64,000 bases of DNA from Pseudomonadota bacterium (lineage in GTDB: Bacteria > Desulfobacterota > Desulfovibrionia > Desulfovibrionales > Desulfovibrionaceae), in contig JAEWQB010000004.1 in NCBI GenBank assembly GCA_023460395.1, positions 186,001 through 250,000 of the forward strand. The letters run 5' to 3'. This document shows positions 60,790 through 64,000 of this stretch, piece by piece. Position 1 is the first letter of the stretch. Each line of letters opens with the position of its first letter. Made by a program: the position numbers and the translations under genes. The notes beneath the pieces are model-generated. The model searched no databases. It was not told the DNA's origin and saw nothing but the letters and a program-made list of their open reading frames with translations.

Positions 60790-61188
60790 TTACAGTTGCC
60801 GCGCGTGGATGCGCTGGACGGCACGTTGCAGCGCCGCTTGCGCACGGGAGTAGTCAATGGCTTCCCGCCCTTGGGCGAGGCGCGCTTCTGCCCGCTCTTT
60901 TGCCTTTTGCGCACGGTCTATATCAATATCCTCAGCGCGTTCGGCAGATTCGGCCAAAATAGACACCTTGTTGTCGGAAACCTCGGCAAACCCACCGGAA
61001 ACAAACACGTTTCGGATCTGGCCTGCCACCTTATAGTGCAAGAGTCCAATCTGCAGGGCCGCCAGGAAGGGGATGTGGTTTGGCAGCACGCCAAATTCAC
61101 CTTCAAATCCCGGAGCGCCCACGTAGTCCACCGCTTCGCTGAGGACTATTTTGTCCGGCGTCACGATTTCAAGCTGGAGAGCTTCCAT
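60790..61188 (-). CDS. atpC: ATP synthase F1 subunit epsilon
   Basis: 132 residues: beta-sandwich (LQLEIVTPDKIVLSEAVDYV, GEFGVLPNHIPFLAALQIG) and two C-terminal helices. Last gene of the F1 operon, 18 bp after atpD. Confidence 0.96.
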   Translation of the reverse strand: MEALQLEIVTPDKIVLSEAVDYVGAPGFEGEFGVLPNHIPFLAALQIGLLHYKVAGQIRNVFVSGGFAEVSDNKVSILAESAERAEDIDIDRAQKAKERAEARLAQGREAIDYSRAQAALQRAVQRIHARQL

Positions 61189-61206
61189 GCGGTCATCCCT
61201 CCTACG

Positions 61207-62613
61207 CTAGGCCTTGCTCTTGTTGTACTTCTCCACAGCCATGTCAATGCCGCCCACCATGTAGAAGTCGTTTTCACCCATGTGGTCGTATTCGCCCTCA
61301 AGGATTCCACGGAATGCCTTAATGGTGTCTTCCAACTTCACATACTGACCGGGAGTACCGGTAAACACTTCCGCCACGTGGAAGGGCTGGGAGAGGAAGC
61401 GCTGAATACGCCGGGCGCGTGCCACGGTCAGCTTATCCTCATCGGACAGTTCATCCATACCCAGAATGGCGATGATGTCCTGAAGGTCTTTATACTTTTG
61501 CAGCACCATCTGCACTTCACGAGCCACAGCGTAGTGTTCTTCGCCCACCACGTTGGGGTCCAGAATGCGCGAGGTGGAGTCCAGCGGGTCCACCGCAGGG
61601 TAAATACCCAGTTCTGCGATCTGACGGGAAAGCACGAGTGTTCCGTCAAGGTGCGAGAAGGTGGTTGCCGGTGCGGGGTCGGTCAGGTCGTCCGCGGGAA
61701 CGTACACGGCCTGCACGGACGTGATGGAACCCTTTTTCGTGGACGTGATGCGTTCCTGCAAACCGCCAAGGTCGGTACCCAGAGTAGGCTGGTAGCCCAC
61801 TGCGGAAGGCATACGACCAAGCAGTGCGGACACTTCCGAACCTGCCTGAGTAAAACGGAAGATGTTGTCAACGAAGAGCAACACGTCCTGATTTTCTTCA
61901 TCGCGGAAGTATTCCGCGCAGGCGAGGGCGGTCAGAGCCACACGAGCGCGTGCTCCGGGCGGTTCGTTCATCTGCCCGTACACAAGGGCGGCTTTCTCCA
62001 GAACGCCAGCTTCCTTCATTTCGTGGTAGAGGTCGTTCCCTTCACGGGTACGTTCGCCCACGCCCGCGAACACGGAGATACCGCCGTGCTGCTTGGCAAT
62101 ATTGTTGATCATTTCCATGAGAATAACCGTCTTGCCCACACCAGCGCCGCCGAAGAGGCCCATCTTTCCACCCTTGGGGAAGGGGATGAGCAGGTCCACG
62201 ACTTTAATGCCGGTTTCAAGCAACTGCACCGAGGTATCCTGCTCGATGAAGGAGGGGGCGGGACGGTGAATGGGCAGACGCTTTTTAGCGTCGATAGGAC
62301 CCATTTCATCCACGGGGTTCCCCACAACGTTCATGATGCGGCCCAGCGAAGCGCTACCCACAGGGGCAGTGATGGGCGATTCAAGGTCGAGCGCGTCCAT
62401 GCCGCGGACCAGACCTTCGGTTGCGTCCATGGCGATGGTTCGCACCACGTTGTCACCGAGGTGCTGCGCCACTTCGCAGATCAGCTCAGGTGCGTCCGAG
62501 TTGTTGGGGTTCGCGATTTTCACCGCATTGAGAATGTTCGGCAGGTTGCCATCGGCGAACTCAACGTCCACGACGGCGCCGATAACCTGAACGATTTTAC
62601 CTACGTTAGCCAT
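61207..62613 (-). CDS. atpD: ATP synthase F1 subunit beta
   Basis: A 468-residue catalytic subunit: Walker A GGAGVGKT, VGERTREGNDLYHEM, LLFVDNIFRFTQAGSEVSAL, and the catalytic-site regions typical of the family. Length typical. Confidence 0.98.
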   Translation of the reverse strand: MANVGKIVQVIGAVVDVEFADGNLPNILNAVKIANPNNSDAPELICEVAQHLGDNVVRTIAMDATEGLVRGMDALDLESPITAPVGSASLGRIMNVVGNPVDEMGPIDAKKRLPIHRPAPSFIEQDTSVQLLETGIKVVDLLIPFPKGGKMGLFGGAGVGKTVILMEMINNIAKQHGGISVFAGVGERTREGNDLYHEMKEAGVLEKAALVYGQMNEPPGARARVALTALACAEYFRDEENQDVLLFVDNIFRFTQAGSEVSALLGRMPSAVGYQPTLGTDLGGLQERITSTKKGSITSVQAVYVPADDLTDPAPATTFSHLDGTLVLSRQIAELGIYPAVDPLDSTSRILDPNVVGEEHYAVAREVQMVLQKYKDLQDIIAILGMDELSDEDKLTVARARRIQRFLSQPFHVAEVFTGTPGQYVKLEDTIKAFRGILEGEYDHMGENDFYMVGGIDMAVEKYNKSKA

Positions 62614-62632
62614 AACGTTTTCGCTCCCTTAC

Positions 62633-63517
62633 TTATCCTTTCAGCGCTTCCGCGCCGCCGACGATATCCATGAGGTCATTGGTGATGGCAGCCTGACGCG
62701 TCTTATTGAAGATGAGCGTCAAACTCTGCACCATGTCGTCGCAGTTCTTGGTCGCGTTATCCATGGCAGCCATGCGCGCCGCGTGCTCACTGGCAGCGGT
62801 GTCAAGCAAGCCCCGGTATACCTGAACCTTAATGAAGCGGGGCAGAAGCTCTGCCAACAAGCCCTCCACAGCAGGTTCGTACATATACTCCTTCTGCACG
62901 CCGGAAGGCGCAGGGATCTGCTCTTCCTTGGCAGCGGGAGCAATGGGCAGCAGAGCGAGGCTCATGGGAACCTGCTTTGCCAGCGAGAGAAACTCGCCGT
63001 ACACGAGGACAACCTCGTCAAGCGCTCCGGTGAGGTAGGCGTGAATGACTTCCATGCCCAATTCATTGGCCAGAGAGAAGTCAAAGCTGCTCATGGCGTC
63101 GCCCAGTCCCTTGACCATCTCGTAGCTGGTCTTGCGAACGGCGTCTCGCCCTTTTTTCCCCACACAGAAGAACTTCACGGTCTTGCCTTCGGCAGTCTTT
63201 GCTTTGGCCATTTTGAGAGCCTCCTGAATAAGGCTCACATTATAGCTGCCACAAAGGCCACGGTCCGAGGTGGCGAGAATAATACCGCACGTCTTGATCT
63301 CCTCACGGACCTCAAGCAGTGGGTGCGCATTCTCGTCCGCCTTGCCTGCCAGCTCACCCAGCATGTCATAGAACTTAGCCGCGTAGGGGCGGAAGCGTTC
63401 TATGCGGTTCTGAGCGCCGCGCAGCTTGGCCGAGGCCACCATGTTCATGGCCTTGGTTATCTGCTTGGTCTTCTTGACCCCGGCAATTTGCAGTTGGACA
63501 TCCTTCAAAGAGGCCAT
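62633..63517 (-). CDS. atpG: ATP synthase F1 subunit gamma
   Basis: A 294-residue central shaft: N-terminal ASLKDVQLQIAGVKKTKQIT and the C-terminal coiled coil with ITNDLMDIVGGAEAL. It contains a short non-conserved insertion around 190-210 (APAAKEEQIPAPSG). Confidence 0.97.
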   Translation of the reverse strand: MASLKDVQLQIAGVKKTKQITKAMNMVASAKLRGAQNRIERFRPYAAKFYDMLGELAGKADENAHPLLEVREEIKTCGIILATSDRGLCGSYNVSLIQEALKMAKAKTAEGKTVKFFCVGKKGRDAVRKTSYEMVKGLGDAMSSFDFSLANELGMEVIHAYLTGALDEVVLVYGEFLSLAKQVPMSLALLPIAPAAKEEQIPAPSGVQKEYMYEPAVEGLLAELLPRFIKVQVYRGLLDTAASEHAARMAAMDNATKNCDDMVQSLTLIFNKTRQAAITNDLMDIVGGAEALKG

Positions 63518-63532
63518 ATGATCCTCCCGTCC

Positions 63533-64000
63533 TTACGCCGAGAACGACTTTTTGAACTCTTCGATGGCGGCCTTCAGACGACCTTCAATGTCGGCATCAA
63601 TCGCTTCGCGTTCCTTCAGGTCGGCAAGAATGTCGCCCTTGGCGTTGCGCAGGAATTCCAGATACGCACTTTCGAAAGTGAGAATCTGGTCAACCGGCAC
63701 ATCGTCCATGAACCCGCGGGTAGCGGCATACATGGAGGCAACCTGCTCGCAGAACGGCATAGGCTGATACTGGGGCTGCTTAAGCAGTTCCACCAGCCGT
63801 GCGCCACGGTTCAGCTTTGCCTGCGTGGCCTTGTCCAGATCGGAACCGAACTGCGCGAAGGCAGCCAGTTCGCGGTACTGAGCGAGATCCAGACGCATGG
63901 TGCCCGCCACCTGCTTCATAGCCTTAATCTGCGCGGCACCACCCACGCGGGACACGGAAAGACCCACGTTAATAGCTGGACGCACACCGGCGTTGAAGAG
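63533..64000 (-). CDS. atpA: ATP synthase F1 subunit alpha, C-terminal part (cut by window end)
   Basis: The last 155 residues of the alpha subunit, from RPAINVGLSVSRVGGAAQIK (the region after the VISITDGQ-type loop) to the helical C-terminus. The nucleotide-binding part and any atpH/atpF genes lie beyond the edge. It is 15 bp upstream of atpG. Confidence 0.96.
   Translation of the reverse strand, partial: LFNAGVRPAINVGLSVSRVGGAAQIKAMKQVAGTMRLDLAQYRELAAFAQFGSDLDKATQAKLNRGARLVELLKQPQYQPMPFCEQVASMYAATRGFMDDVPVDQILTFESAYLEFLRNAKGDILADLKEREAIDADIEGRLKAAIEEFKKSFSA

Noticed and set aside
60493..62673. A 726-codon open frame on the plus strand across glmU and atpCD
   Set aside because: It lies opposite well-defined glmU, atpC and atpD genes, has a His- and Val-rich composition typical of antisense frames in GC-biased codons, and no family resemblance.

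Overview
The window reads as a piece of a mid-GC (high 50s percent by eye) chromosome from a sulfate-reducer-like member of the Desulfovibrionaceae (Desulfobacterota, formerly Deltaproteobacteria). This is an inference from gene content and style. The evidence is: an F1Fo-ATPase split into an Fo operon (atpZ-atpI-atpB-atpE) and a separate F1 operon; a Rex redox repressor with Rex-like operators; a duplicated FeoA/FeoB iron system with a small Cys-rich partner; a RACE-type corrinoid-protein activator; flagellar genes behind sigma-54-type promoters; and many PAS, receiver and HPt signalling proteins. No rRNA, tRNA, CRISPR array, insertion sequence or prophage was found, so this is mostly core chromosome with some lineage-specific genes.

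Layout. 0-4 kb: a TrmB-like regulator (cut by the window edge), an FKBP isomerase, and the feo operon on the minus strand. 4-9 kb: phenylacetate-CoA ligase with a branched-chain amino-acid-type ABC transporter (livHMGF, no livK here). 9-18 kb: an orphan peptide-ABC ATPase, then a signalling patch: a NarL-type regulator, an HPt protein, Fur, a PreP-like protease, a degenerate receiver-HPt protein, an unknown protein and a glycogen-binding-module protein. 18-24 kb: an open stretch, a small HTH gene pair, DUF554 and DUF190 proteins, an MdtJI-like spermidine/SMR pair behind a long leader, and a PAS histidine kinase with a cysteine cluster. 24-30 kb: thiD, proB, obgE, rpmA, rplU and rmlA. 30-34 kb: a 47-residue membrane protein behind a Rex-like site, rlmD and a PilZ protein. 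34-38 kb: atpZIBE, rex, a SAM hydrolase and cobS. 38-42 kb: fliJ, a MotE-like gene, truA, fliM and an MshEN-like membrane protein. 42-48 kb: a tryptophan/tyrosine-type ABC transporter, the corrinoid activator and an Rsm22-type methyltransferase. 48-56 kb: glycerate kinase, HU, a GyrI-like protein, a lipoprotein/TPR pair, a glycosyltransferase, an M29 aminopeptidase and a small unknown. 56-64 kb: ribonuclease Y, a likely 6S RNA, zapA, zapB, glmU, and atpCDGA running off the right edge.

How it fits together. The clearest regulatory theme is energy and redox. Rex-like palindromes lie upstream of rex itself, of the Fo operon and of the 47-residue membrane protein gene. A second theme is flagellar control: TGGCAC-type -24/-12 elements precede both fliJ and fliM. 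A third is a scattered phosphorelay: one intact response regulator, two HPt proteins and receiver-like domains that have lost the phosphoacceptor Asp, with no partner kinase next to them. Several genes in the window have structured leaders or palindromic operators worth testing (feo, mdtJI, glycerate kinase, the tryptophan-type ABC transporter).
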